Shown: positions 27,019 through 36,316 of the stretch, one piece after another
How the letters are laid out: every line of letters begins with the position of its first letter
How positions within the stretch are numbered: the first letter of the stretch is position 1
DNA from: Oscillospiraceae bacterium HV4-5-C5C
Lineage (GTDB): Bacteria; Bacillota; Clostridia; Saccharofermentanales; Fastidiosipilaceae
DNA: 64,000 nt
Assembly (NCBI GenBank): GCA_012034405.1
Contig: JAAVLZ010000010.1
Span: 53,330 to 117,329 of the forward strand
Reading direction: 5' to 3'
Position numbers and translations under genes: made by a program
Notes under the pieces: model-generated
Databases searched by the model: none
What the model was told of the DNA's origin: nothing
Seen by the model: only the letters and a program-made list of their open reading frames with translations

Positions 27019-27048
27019 TTGACAAGCCAGCAGGCTTGCTCCTATAAT
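27019..27048 (+). promoter_or_regulatory. ileS promoter P2, consensus sigma-A
   Basis: TTGACA and TATAAT hexamers, both perfect, with an 18-bp spacer. The spacer contains a 16-nt palindrome (CAAGCC-AGCA-GGCTTG, 27024-27039) that could be an operator or an RNA hairpin in transcripts from P1. Confidence 0.8.
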
Positions 27049-27084
27049 CGGCGCATACCTGCAGTCTCAACTGGCTGCAAGCCT

Positions 27085-27116
27085 GGCATTCCTCTCCTGT
27101 GAGGAAGGCCTTTTTT
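27085..27116 (+). terminator. Terminator-like hairpin (attenuator) in the ileS leader
   Basis: GGCATTCCTC-TCCTGT-GAGGAAGGCC forms a 10-pair stem with one mismatch, followed by six T's. It ends 24 nt before the ileS ATG, inside transcripts from P1 and P2, so it would have to be read through for ileS to be made. I see no T-box consensus nearby. Confidence 0.8.
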
Positions 27117-27139
27117 ATCGCTATTACCGGAGGTCAGAT

Positions 27140-30100
27140 ATGTACCAAAAAGTACCCAATGATATGCATTTTGCTGCGCGTGAAAAAACCGTTACTGAAT
27201 TCTGGAAGAGTCAGAAAATTGAAGAACAGGCCAGAGTCAGTAATCCTGACGGACCTGTCTATACTGTATATGACGGGCCGCCTACGGCTAATGGTAAACC
27301 GCATATCGGCCATATACTGACCCGGGCAATCAAAGATATCATTCCGCGCTACCGCAGGATGAAAGGGTATCAGGTTCTCTTTAAGGCCGGCTGGGATACC
27401 CACGGCCTGCCGGTTGAACTGGAGGTAGAGAAGGCTCTTGGCATCAACGGTAAGCCCCAGATTGAGGCGTACGGCATTGAACCATTTATCCAGAAGTGCA
27501 AGCAAAGCGTCTGGACCTATAAAGATGAGTGGGAACAGATGTCAGATCGGGTCGGCTTTTGGGGGGATATGGACCACCCTTATGTCACCTACGACAATAC
27601 TTATATTGAATCAGAATGGTGGGCTCTGAAGCAGATCTGGGAGAAGGGTCTGCTTTATGAAGGCTATAAAGTGGTGCCATACTGTCCCCGCTGCGGTACG
27701 TCGTTATCCAGTCATGAAGTGGCCCAGGGATATAAAGATGTAAAGGATACCTCTGCTTTTGTGCGCTTTGCCGTGACGGGTGAGGCTGATACCTCGTTTA
27801 TTGCCTGGACCACCACGCCATGGACACTGCCGTCAAACGTTGCTCTCTGTGTCAATCCGGATGCGGATTATGTATTGGTTGAAACAGAGGAAAATGGGCG
27901 TACGGTCCGCTATTATCTGGCCAAATCCTTGTATGCGGCCCTGCTGGGAGAAGAGCAGACCAGGGTCCTGGCAGAATTCAAAGGCCATGATCTGGAAGGG
28001 AAAGCATATGAGCCTTTATTCACATATGCCCTGGAGCGGATCCGGCAAAGTCATAAAAAAGCTTACTATGTCACCATGGATGATTACGTCAGCCTGGATG
28101 AAGGAACAGGTATTGTCCACATCGCTCCGGCTTTTGGCGAAGATGACGCCAGAATTGGCCGGCACTATGACCTGCCGTTTGTCCAGCTGGTACAGGAGGA
28201 CGGCAAAATGCCGCCTGAGGTCAGCGATTTTGCCGGACTGTTCTGCAAGGACGCGGATCTGCCTATTCTGAAAAAACTAGAAGCCGATGGTAAATTGTTC
28301 CGCACGCTGAAAATAGAGCATAGTTATCCGTTTTGCTGGCGCTGCGATACCCCGCTGATCTATTATGCCCGCCACAGCTGGTTTATCCGCATGACAGCGC
28401 TGCATGATCAGCTCATGCAAAATAACGCGGGGGTTAACTGGATTCCCGAGAGCATCAGAGATGGGCGCTTTGGCAATTTCCTGGATAATGTGGTGGACTG
28501 GGGACTGTCTCGCGAACGTTACTGGGGCACCCCGCTGCCGGTCTGGACTTGTCCTGACGGTCATGAACACGTGATCGGTTCTATTGAAGAACTCAAACAA
28601 TTGTCGGATGACTGTCCGGCTGACATAGAACTGCATAAGCCATACATAGATCAGGTCCACCTTAACTGCCCTGAATGCGGTAAACAGATGACCCGGGTGC
28701 CGGAAGTGATTGACTGCTGGTTTGATTCCGGAGCCATGCCCTTTGCGCAGTTTCATTATCCGTTTGAAAACCGCGAGTTATTTAAACAGCATTATCCGGC
28801 TGATTTCATATCGGAGGCGCAGGACCAGACCCGCGGCTGGTTTTATTCGCTGATCGCGATCTCCACCGCGCTGTTTAACCGGTCTCCGTATAAAAATGTC
28901 ATTGTCATGGGGCTGGTTCAGGATAAAAACGGCCTTAAGATGAGCAAACATAAAGGCAATGTGGTAGATCCCTGGTCAGTCATGGATAAGTACGGGGCTG
29001 ACGCGGTGCGCTGGTATTTTTATACTAATTCCCAGCCCTGGCTGCCCAGCCGCTTTTCTGCTGAGGCGGTTGCTGAAACCCAGCGTAAGTTTATGGCTAC
29101 GTTCTGGAATACTTATGCCTTCTATGTGATGTACGCCAATATTGACGGCTTTAACCCGGCCGATTACCAGCTGACCTATGACGCGCTGTCGGTGATGGAC
29201 CGCTGGATTTTATCCCGCCTGAATACCCTGATCCGTCAGACGGATCAGGCCCTGGATCGTTATGATATCACCGGGGCTGCCCGCGGCCTGGCTACCTTCG
29301 CGGATGAACTGTCCAACTGGTATGTCAGACGTGGCCGGGAACGTTATTGGGGGCATGAGATGAGTCAGGATAAGATCAATGCGTATATGATTCTCTATAC
29401 CTGCCTTAAAAATCTGGCTCTGTTAACTGCGCCGTTTTTGCCGTTTATCAGTGAGACCATCTACCGTAACCTGGTTATAAACTCTGAATCAGACGCAGAG
29501 CCCAGTGTTCATCTGAGTCGTTACCCTGAGGCGTGCCAGGCCTGGATTCAGCCAGAACTTGAGTCCCAGATGGATGAGGTATTAAGAATTGTGACCCTGG
29601 GACGTGCCGCCAGAAATCAGAGTAATCTGAAAAATCGCCAGCCGCTGGCGCAAATCCTGGTCCAGAGCCCGCGTGAACTGCCGGCGGACTTTAATGAACT
29701 GATTAAGGATGAGCTCAACATTAAAAACCTGAGCTATATCAAAAATCTGGACGAGCTGCAAAATTACAGCTTTAAGCCTCAGCTCAAGACGCTGGGCAAG
29801 CGGCTGGGCAAGCTGATCCCGGAACTCAGTCTGGCGCTTAAGCAGCTGGATGGACAGAAAGCCTACCGGGACCTGCAGCAGCAGCACTTTATTGAGGTGC
29901 CGCTGGCTGAGACTACTGTCCGGCTGGAAGCGGGAGATTTGTTAATCGAGGCTGAAGAGGTCAGTGGCTACAGCACGCAGAAAGACCGTGATATCACGAT
30001 TGCCCTGAACTTACAGCTCACCCCTGGGCTGATAGAGGAAGGACTGGTAAGAGAGCTGGTCAGTAAAATCCAGACGATGCGTAAGGACAGCGGCTTTGAG

Positions 30101-30295
30101 GTCACGGACCGCATAAAACTTGGCTATCTGGCTGGAGCTGAACTTCAGACAGTTATTCAGAAATTCCAGGCTGACATCAGCCGGGATGTGCTGGCTGTCA
30201 GCGTAGAAGCGATAGACTCAGAGACAGACGGGAAGGACTGGTCTATTAACGGCCTGCCCTGCCGGTTAAAAGTGGAGCGGGTAAAGCAGGCATGA
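27140..30295 (+). CDS. ileS: Isoleucyl-tRNA synthetase (long, eukaryote-like type)
   Basis: Class I enzyme of 1051 aa. The HIGH motif reads KPHIGH and the KMSKS loop reads KMSKHKGN. The insertion (editing) domain lies between (about 190-400, with the AWTTTPWTLPSN motif). The long C-terminus and the KMSKHKGN form place it with the type-2 IleRS group rather than with the usual B. subtilis type. That group includes mupirocin-insensitive enzymes, an inference only. GGAGGT sits before the ATG. Confidence 0.95.
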   Translation: MYQKVPNDMHFAAREKTVTEFWKSQKIEEQARVSNPDGPVYTVYDGPPTANGKPHIGHILTRAIKDIIPRYRRMKGYQVLFKAGWDTHGLPVELEVEKALGINGKPQIEAYGIEPFIQKCKQSVWTYKDEWEQMSDRVGFWGDMDHPYVTYDNTYIESEWWALKQIWEKGLLYEGYKVVPYCPRCGTSLSSHEVAQGYKDVKDTSAFVRFAVTGEADTSFIAWTTTPWTLPSNVALCVNPDADYVLVETEENGRTVRYYLAKSLYAALLGEEQTRVLAEFKGHDLEGKAYEPLFTYALERIRQSHKKAYYVTMDDYVSLDEGTGIVHIAPAFGEDDARIGRHYDLPFVQLVQEDGKMPPEVSDFAGLFCKDADLPILKKLEADGKLFRTLKIEHSYPFCWRCDTPLIYYARHSWFIRMTALHDQLMQNNAGVNWIPESIRDGRFGNFLDNVVDWGLSRERYWGTPLPVWTCPDGHEHVIGSIEELKQLSDDCPADIELHKPYIDQVHLNCPECGKQMTRVPEVIDCWFDSGAMPFAQFHYPFENRELFKQHYPADFISEAQDQTRGWFYSLIAISTALFNRSPYKNVIVMGLVQDKNGLKMSKHKGNVVDPWSVMDKYGADAVRWYFYTNSQPWLPSRFSAEAVAETQRKFMATFWNTYAFYVMYANIDGFNPADYQLTYDALSVMDRWILSRLNTLIRQTDQALDRYDITGAARGLATFADELSNWYVRRGRERYWGHEMSQDKINAYMILYTCLKNLALLTAPFLPFISETIYRNLVINSESDAEPSVHLSRYPEACQAWIQPELESQMDEVLRIVTLGRAARNQSNLKNRQPLAQILVQSPRELPADFNELIKDELNIKNLSYIKNLDELQNYSFKPQLKTLGKRLGKLIPELSLALKQLDGQKAYRDLQQQHFIEVPLAETTVRLEAGDLLIEAEEVSGYSTQKDRDITIALNLQLTPGLIEEGLVRELVSKIQTMRKDSGFEVTDRIKLGYLAGAELQTVIQKFQADISRDVLAVSVEAIDSETDGKDWSINGLPCRLKVERVKQA

Positions 30296-31020
30296 TAGCA
30301 GCACTCTTTAATTTCTCCCAGTTTTCCACCTCAGATCTGATCACCTATCTGATTGGTATGCTGGCTTTACTGCTGGCTCTGTCGGCGCATGAATGCGCAC
30401 ACGCCTGGGTAGCAAATGCCCTGGGGGACAGCACGGGTAAGGAGGCCGGCCGGGTTACGCTGAATCCTCTGGCCCATCTGGACCCGGTGGGAGGGCTGCT
30501 GATCTTGATCGGCGCGCCGGTAGCCTGGGCTAAGCCGGTACCGTTTAATCCCAATCGTTTTAACCGGAAGTATACTGTCCGCAAGGGCATAGCTTTAGTT
30601 AGCATAGCCGGTATCACTGCCAATTTGCTGATGTCCATCGCGGCTTATCTGGTTTATGCCATTTTTTATGTAATAACGGTTGCCGCCCAACCTGCCAGCG
30701 GCAGCCTGGTCAGCTCAATCTTGTCTATCGTGCGGCTGTTCTTCGCCACGCTGTATACCCGCAACATTTATCTGGCTATTTTCAACCTTCTGCCTGTCCC
30801 GCCCCTGGACGGCTATAAGTTTTTTGGCTTATTGATGCCAGATAAAATATATTACAAAATCATGCAGTATGAGCGTTATATCGGTATGGCTTTTATTGTG
30901 CTGATCATTTTTGGCAGCAGCTATCTGAGTCAGCTGTTGTCATTAATAGCAACGCCGCTTGAATGGATCATCAGAACACCGATTGACGCTTTGGCTAAGG
31001 CCGTCTTATCACTCTTATGA
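30292..31020 (+). CDS. Site-2-protease-like M50 zinc metalloprotease
   Basis: Multi-pass membrane protease. The zinc site HECAH is in the first helix (AHECAHAW, about residue 33-40), and the C-terminal NLLPVPPLDG carries the third ligand Asp. The NPLAHLDPVGGLLIL loop is typical of the family. 242 aa. Start overlaps the ileS stop (ATGA), and its stop overlaps scpA. Substrate unknown. Confidence 0.9.
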   Translation: MIAALFNFSQFSTSDLITYLIGMLALLLALSAHECAHAWVANALGDSTGKEAGRVTLNPLAHLDPVGGLLILIGAPVAWAKPVPFNPNRFNRKYTVRKGIALVSIAGITANLLMSIAAYLVYAIFYVITVAAQPASGSLVSSILSIVRLFFATLYTRNIYLAIFNLLPVPPLDGYKFFGLLMPDKIYYKIMQYERYIGMAFIVLIIFGSSYLSQLLSLIATPLEWIIRTPIDALAKAVLSLL

Positions 31021-31862
31021 ACTATCCTGAGGCGGACCGTAACCATGAAGACCGGCCGGAGGCCAAGCCTTTGCCTCTGCTGACGCTTAAGGCTTTCAGC
31101 GGCCCGCTGGATTTGCTTTTACATCTGATTGAACGGGACAAGATTGATATCTATGATATCCCGGTAAAATCCATTACTGACCAGTACATGACATACCTGG
31201 ACCAGGCCCGGCAACTAGACCTGGATATTGCCAGTGAGTTTTTACTGATGGCAGCAACCTTATTACAGCTGAAGAGCCGCTTGCTCTTGCCGGCAGAACC
31301 TCTTCCGGGTGAGGATCAGGAAGATCCCCGGCAGGAACTGGTGCTGCGCCTGCTGGCCTACCGGAGGACGCGTCTGCTGGCGGAGGCCTTGAAGACCCGT
31401 CAGGAAACCTGGGGAACAGCAATTTGCCGTGAACCGGAAAAATTGAGCCGGGCTGCGGTATTGCCTCAGGAACAGTCTGGTGAGAAACTCCTGAATTATC
31501 CCCGCTTTTTATTAGCGGCAGACCGCGTCAGACAGCGCAATGAGGCCCGCTTTAATGACTTGCGCAGTAAACTGACCTATATATTGAAGCGCGAGCGCCA
31601 TAGCTTCAGGGACGTCTTGCTTTATATCTGGGGACGGCTCAAACAGCAGAGCTATTGTCTGTTCTCAGATTTATTTCCTTCCTCGGCTGGAAAACCTGAA
31701 ACAGTAACCGGCTTTCTGGCGGTATTAGAGCTTTTGAAAGAGCATCAGATTCAGGCCGACCAGGCAGATCCCTTTGCCCCGATTGAGATCAAAGCAGCAG
31801 AGCAAGCAGACCCCGATCAACAGGATATTCTGATACAGAATCTGCAGGAAGATTTTAGTTGA
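31017..31862 (+). CDS. scpA: Segregation and condensation protein A
   Basis: Kleisin subunit of the bacterial SMC-ScpAB condensin. The N-terminal FSGPLDLLLHLIERDKIDIYDIPV motif and the C-terminal winged-helix region are clear. 281 aa. Works with ScpB encoded 49 bp downstream. Confidence 0.93.
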   Translation: MNYPEADRNHEDRPEAKPLPLLTLKAFSGPLDLLLHLIERDKIDIYDIPVKSITDQYMTYLDQARQLDLDIASEFLLMAATLLQLKSRLLLPAEPLPGEDQEDPRQELVLRLLAYRRTRLLAEALKTRQETWGTAICREPEKLSRAAVLPQEQSGEKLLNYPRFLLAADRVRQRNEARFNDLRSKLTYILKRERHSFRDVLLYIWGRLKQQSYCLFSDLFPSSAGKPETVTGFLAVLELLKEHQIQADQADPFAPIEIKAAEQADPDQQDILIQNLQEDFS

Positions 31863-31911
31863 CCAGCCGGGATCAGGCACATTTGTATGGAAAAATGGAG
31901 GTCCTGTTAAC

Positions 31912-32634
31912 ATGTCTGTAGAAGAGCAGCATCATAACGATCAAGACTTGGCCATTACCGGGGTCAGCAGAAACGAACCAGCCGCTTTGCAGGCCCAGGC
32001 GCCGGAGCTGCCGCTGTCAGCCGATCCCAAACGGTTACAGGGACAGCTGGAAGCGCTCTTATTTGCCTCCGGAGATCCTCTGCCTCTGAGTGATCTGGCG
32101 CGTGCGTGCGAAGTGAGCGAAGCAGATTGCAGAGAGCTGCTGCTGCAGATGGCCGGCCGCCTGGAAGCGGACGAAAGCCGGGGGATCTTGCTGCGACGGG
32201 TCAGGGATCGCTATTGCCTGATCAGCAAGCCTTTATATAAAGATTGTGTCAGCCGGCTCTTTACCGCCAGGACAGCGGTGCGGCTGAGTCAGGCGGCTTA
32301 TGAGGTATTAGCTTGCGTCGCGTACAATCAACCGGTTACCCGCGCTCAGGTTGAAGCAGTCCGCGGGGTTAATAGTGACGCGGTGATTTCGCGCCTGGAA
32401 GAGCTGGGTTATATTTTTGCGTCAGGACAGCTGGAAGCACCCGGACATCCGACGCTCTTTTCAGTGACTGATCGCTTTTTACTTGAATGTGGCCTGAATT
32501 CACTGGATGAATTGCCCCCTATGGAGTTATTGATGTACAGCAGCCTGCAGGAATTTGAACAGAATCTGAAACAGGCGGAAAGCACCGGGGCCGAGGATCC
32601 CAAGCTAAGACAATTGCCTCCTGAAAAGGACTGA
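31912..32634 (+). CDS. scpB: Segregation and condensation protein B
   Basis: Partner of ScpA in the SMC complex. The family signature LEALLFASGDPLPLSDLARA is followed by two winged-helix domains, with YEVLACVAYNQPVTRAQVEAVRGVNSDAVISRLEELG in the second. 240 aa. Preceded by GGAGGTCC. Confidence 0.93.
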   Translation: MSVEEQHHNDQDLAITGVSRNEPAALQAQAPELPLSADPKRLQGQLEALLFASGDPLPLSDLARACEVSEADCRELLLQMAGRLEADESRGILLRRVRDRYCLISKPLYKDCVSRLFTARTAVRLSQAAYEVLACVAYNQPVTRAQVEAVRGVNSDAVISRLEELGYIFASGQLEAPGHPTLFSVTDRFLLECGLNSLDELPPMELLMYSSLQEFEQNLKQAESTGAEDPKLRQLPPEKD

Positions 32635-32733
32635 TGCTGGTGCCGCCGGCTCATCGCTGGTGCCGGCCGGCAATTTAAAATCGCTCCGGATAACTTGTAC
32701 CATCTGCTTCTTGCGGCACCCTAAATGGTAATT

Positions 32734-32768
32734 TATAATGTAATAGATTTGTATGATGAACCTATAAT
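32734..32768 (+). promoter_or_regulatory. Putative -10 boxes upstream of the carboxyltransferase gene
   Basis: Two TATAAT boxes (32734-32739 and 32763-32768) lie in an AT-rich 216-bp gap. The upstream one has TTGCGG 17 bp before it. Which is used cannot be told from sequence. Confidence 0.45.
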
Positions 32769-32813
32769 ATGACGTTAAAAATCGTAATATTATTTGAAAA
32801 AATCAGACATTAA

Positions 32814-32829
32814 ATGTTAAGCCTAACAT
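32814..32829. promoter_or_regulatory. Dyad operator candidate ATGTTA-N4-TAACAT
   Basis: A perfect six-base inverted repeat with an AGCC spacer is centred about 30 bp before the carboxyltransferase start. Its position between promoter and ribosome site fits a repressor-binding site; the RpiR regulator at the end of the cluster is one candidate, by inference. Confidence 0.45.
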
Positions 32830-32850
32830 GGGGAACGAGGTAGAACACTG

Positions 32851-34314
32851 ATGAACGCTGAAAAAAAGATGCGGGACTTTCTGGCTGCTGCAGCTGATCG
32901 TGACAGCGCTCAGACACAAAACGGCAAAGCTGCCGGGCGGGTCCGGGCGCTGCTTGATGCTGACAGCTTTGTGGAGCTTGACAGTCAGGTCTGTCCGTCC
33001 GGTGAGAACCTGACCCGCGCTCCGCTTTGCGGTGACGGATTGCTGTGCGGTTATGGTACGATTGACGGCCGGCTGGTTTTTGTAGCGGCCCAGGACCCGG
33101 ATGTATATAAGGGCAGCCTGAGCCGCTTAAATACAGCTAAATTCGCCCGTCATATCCTGAGAGCAAAAAGCTCTGGCGCTCCGTTTTTAGCCTTGCTTGA
33201 CTCGGCTGGGATCAGAGCGGAAGAAGGTCTGTCATTACTGAGTGATACGGCTGATTTGATCTGGACAATCAAGGAAGCTCGTGAGGAGATTATGTTTATC
33301 TCCTTGGTCTTGGGTCCCTGTCCCGGGGTACAGAGCTTTATTGCCGCCAACAGTGATCTGGTTTTAATGGCGGCCGATCAGGGGGGCGTTTTTCTGCATG
33401 GACCGGGCGTGACCGCGGCTGAGTACGATCCGCAAATGACTCCTGCGGATATTGGCGGCGCGGCGGTTCAAGCCGACCGGAGTGGTCTGGCAGCTTTAGT
33501 GGCGGATAATGAGGACGGTCTGTTTGAGCTAACCCGCCGGTTATTTACTTATCTTCCGGATGATTTCAGTGGCTTTGCTGATGCTATAACGGTTAAGGAC
33601 GGGGATCCCAACCGCTGCGACCCTGTTCTGGATGAACTGGCAGCCGGGCTGGATGCGGGGACCAGCGCGGACCAGATCACGGCAGCAATATTTGATCAGG
33701 ACGGTATGATCGAGCTCTTCGCCCATTACGGGCAGGGTTTGTCAGGCGGACTGACAACCTTGGCTGGCATACCGCTTGTTTATATGGCCAATCGTCAGCG
33801 GGTTATGGGCCTGGCGGAACTTGACAAGTGCGGTAAACTGCTGCAGCTGGCGGAGCGTTTTAATTATCCCCTTATCAGCTTTACGGATGTAGAAAGCTTT
33901 GCCGGCGGACCGGAGGCCGAAGCTAAAGGTATTTCCCGGGCGGCAGCGGCTTTATTAGCTGCCTTTGGTGATCTTTCCGTCCCCAGATTGAATGTTATTA
34001 CCGGAGCCGCTCTGGGCAGCGCCTTCTTGACTTTTAACAGCAAGGCGACCGGAGCGGATATGGTCTACGCATGGCCCACTGCGGAAATCGGCTTGCTGCG
34101 CCCTGACTCGGCGGTGGCTCTTTTTAAAAGAAAAGCTTTAAAAGCCGCTGCTGATCCCCAGGCCCTGCGGCAGGAATTGGAAGCAACCTATGCAAGCAAG
34201 GACATGGGGCCGGCGGAGGCTGCCAATCTGGGGTTGATTGATGAACTGATCAGGCCGTCGGCTACGAGACCCAGACTATACAGTGCTTTACAGCTGATCG
34301 GCGGCGCGTTATAG
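32851..34314 (+). CDS. Divergent carboxyltransferase (MmdA / 12S-like)
   Basis: Crotonase-like carboxyltransferase of the acyl-CoA carboxylase beta type (487 aa). N-half: [26 protein letters not shown] and LHGPGVT; C-half: [29 protein letters not shown] and [10 protein letters not shown]. The two oxyanion-hole glycine pairs are changed relative to the usual GPCAGGA and AYGGAY (here GPCPGVQ and ALGSAF), so substrate or activity may differ. It is followed by a biotin carrier and a 5S-type subunit, which suggests a three-part transcarboxylase/decarboxylase. Confidence 0.75.
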   Translation: MNAEKKMRDFLAAAADRDSAQTQNGKAAGRVRALLDADSFVELDSQVCPSGENLTRAPLCGDGLLCGYGTIDGRLVFVAAQDPDVYKGSLSRLNTAKFARHILRAKSSGAPFLALLDSAGIRAEEGLSLLSDTADLIWTIKEAREEIMFISLVLGPCPGVQSFIAANSDLVLMAADQGGVFLHGPGVTAAEYDPQMTPADIGGAAVQADRSGLAALVADNEDGLFELTRRLFTYLPDDFSGFADAITVKDGDPNRCDPVLDELAAGLDAGTSADQITAAIFDQDGMIELFAHYGQGLSGGLTTLAGIPLVYMANRQRVMGLAELDKCGKLLQLAERFNYPLISFTDVESFAGGPEAEAKGISRAAAALLAAFGDLSVPRLNVITGAALGSAFLTFNSKATGADMVYAWPTAEIGLLRPDSAVALFKRKALKAAADPQALRQELEATYASKDMGPAEAANLGLIDELIRPSATRPRLYSALQLIGGAL

Positions 34315-34421
34315 CCTCAATGGCTTTACCTCTAAAACAGGATCAGAAAGCCCGCCTTATCCACTGGACCGCATATAAGCTTTTATTGATACTTAAGAGA
34401 TCATCCGGGGAGGATACAATT

Positions 34422-34859
34422 ATGAAACAATATCGGATTACAGTTAACGGACATAGTTATGATGTTCAGGTTGATGAAATGAATGGAGCACCGGTCGTCA
34501 GCCCGGCGCCAGCCGCCGGTCCGGTACGGGTCCCGGTCAGCCAGCCGGCGGCGGCAGCGCCGCAGGAGACCCCTGCCGCTGCTCCGGAGACCAAGCCTGA
34601 GACGCCTGAAAAACCTGCTGAGGCCGGCGCAGGTAAACTTGGAGAAGGTGAAGTGGTAAAGGCTCCTATGCCAGGAACCATTTTGGATGTCAGGGTCAAT
34701 CCGGGGGATACAGTCAAACGCGGGGATATTTTATGTATCCTTGAAGCCATGAAAATGGAAAACGAGATTCAATCACCCCGGGACGGCCGCGTCACTGGCG
34801 TTGCCGTAGCCAAAGGCAGCACGGTTAATGCCGGGGATAATCTGGTCAGTCTGCTATGA
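34422..34859 (+). CDS. Biotin carboxyl carrier protein
   Basis: 145 aa. The first 30 residues form a short domain, followed by a Pro/Ala-rich hinge (residues 28-75) and the biotinyl domain with EAMKMENEI (biotin on Lys). The open frame starts at 34320, but ATG 34422 is preceded by GGGGAGGAT at a good distance. It most resembles the decarboxylase gamma/1.3S carriers and would shuttle carboxyl groups between its neighbours. Confidence 0.9.
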   Translation: MKQYRITVNGHSYDVQVDEMNGAPVVSPAPAAGPVRVPVSQPAAAAPQETPAAAPETKPETPEKPAEAGAGKLGEGEVVKAPMPGTILDVRVNPGDTVKRGDILCILEAMKMENEIQSPRDGRVTGVAVAKGSTVNAGDNLVSLL

Positions 34860-34905
34860 TCGGGCGGCAGCATGACCAGGAGATGCCAAGTTTCAGGAGG
34901 AAAAA

Positions 34906-36303
34906 ATGGCTAATGTAAAAATTACTGAAACCATTCTGAGGGATGCGCACCAGTCACTGGCTGCTACCCGCATGACTTTCAAAATGATGGAACCCGCGCT
35001 GCCCTACCTGGATCAGGTAGGATATAACGCTTTGGAGTGCTGGGGGGGCGCGACTTTTGATGCCTGTGTCAGATTCCTGCATGAGGATCCCTGGGAGCGC
35101 TTGCGCAAAATAAGAAAAGCCTGTCCCCATACCAAACTGCAGATGCTGTTGCGCGGACAAAATCTGCTGGGCTACAAGCATTACGCAGATGACGTGGTTG
35201 ATGAGTTTGTCAAAGCCTCTGTAGCCAATGGCATCAACATTATCAGGATCTTTGACGCGCTGAATGATTACAGAAATATTGAGCGGGCTATGAATGCCAC
35301 CATCAAAGCCGGGGCCCACGCACAGGGCTGTATATCCTATACCACCAGCCCGTATCATTCGCTGGAAAAGTTTACCCGGGACTGCAAACAGCTGGAGGAA
35401 ATGGGCGCGGCTTCCATCTGCATCAAGGATATGGCGGGCCTGCTCCTGCCCAAAGATGCGTATGAACTGGTTAAGGCCATTAAGGAAACTGTCAAGGTGC
35501 CGATTGAATTGCATACCCATTACACGACCGGCCAGGGGTCAATGGCTTACCTCAAGGCTATCGAAGCCGGCTGTGATATCATTGATACCGCTCTAAGCCC
35601 TTTGGCTATGGGTACGTCACAGCCCTGCACAGAAGCTATGGTTAAGGCGCTTGAAGGGACGGAGTATGACACCGGCCTGGAGCTGGATAAGATGATTCCG
35701 GCTACGGAGATTTTTCAAAGGGTCCGTGAAGACTGGATTAAGTCAGGCCAGATCAGCCCTAAGGTTCTGGGCGTCAACATTAACGCGCTGCGCTATCAGG
35801 TACCAGGCGGCATGCTGTCCAATCTGGTGTCACAGCTCAAGCAGGCGGGTAAAGAGGATCAGCTGGAGGCGGTGCTGGAAGAAGTTCCCCGGGTACGTAA
35901 AGATTTTGGCTATCCGCCGCTGGTTACCCCGTCCAGCCAGATTGTCGGCACTCAGGCCGTTATGAATGTGGTAACCGGTGAACGTTATAAAATGGTACCA
36001 AATGAATCCAAGGATATCCTGAGAGGCAAATACGGTAAAACACCGGCCCCGATTGATCCGGACTTCATCAAGTCTATACTGGGTGATGAACAGCCCATTA
36101 CGGCCCGGCCGGCAGATTTACTGGAGCCGGAACTGGGTCATGTCCGGCAGGAAGCCGCAGAATATGTGGAAAGTGACGAAGATGTATTGACTTATGCTAT
36201 GTTTCCACAGGTAGCAGAGAAATATTTCCGCTGGCGGCTTGAACAAAAGCATAAGCTGGATAATACTGTAGGAAGTATTGATGAGGTTATACAGCCTGTC
36301 TGA
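34906..36303 (+). CDS. oadA: Oxaloacetate decarboxylase alpha / pyruvate carboxyltransferase (5S type)
   Basis: 465-aa TIM-barrel carboxyltransferase without its own biotinyl domain. Metal and substrate residues are clear: ETILRDAHQSLAATRM, ECWGGATFD, LLRGQNLLGY, CIKDMAGLL (carbamylated Lys), and HTHYTTG. It transfers carboxyl between oxaloacetate/pyruvate and the separate carrier. The lack of the C-terminal BCCP resembles the Propionibacterium transcarboxylase 5S subunit. The RpiR gene begins 13 bp after it. Confidence 0.88.
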   Translation: MANVKITETILRDAHQSLAATRMTFKMMEPALPYLDQVGYNALECWGGATFDACVRFLHEDPWERLRKIRKACPHTKLQMLLRGQNLLGYKHYADDVVDEFVKASVANGINIIRIFDALNDYRNIERAMNATIKAGAHAQGCISYTTSPYHSLEKFTRDCKQLEEMGAASICIKDMAGLLLPKDAYELVKAIKETVKVPIELHTHYTTGQGSMAYLKAIEAGCDIIDTALSPLAMGTSQPCTEAMVKALEGTEYDTGLELDKMIPATEIFQRVREDWIKSGQISPKVLGVNINALRYQVPGGMLSNLVSQLKQAGKEDQLEAVLEEVPRVRKDFGYPPLVTPSSQIVGTQAVMNVVTGERYKMVPNESKDILRGKYGKTPAPIDPDFIKSILGDEQPITARPADLLEPELGHVRQEAAEYVESDEDVLTYAMFPQVAEKYFRWRLEQKHKLDNTVGSIDEVIQPV

Positions 36304-36316
36304 AGGAGACAAAAGG

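Noticed and set aside
26989..27139. T-box riboswitch in the ileS leader
   Set aside because: No AGGGTGG-like T-box sequence and no long Stem I; the leader is under 160 nt. Kept only as an attenuator finding.
28277..28756. 159-aa minus-strand open frame inside ileS
   Set aside because: Shadow of a GC-rich third-position pattern; no start signal.
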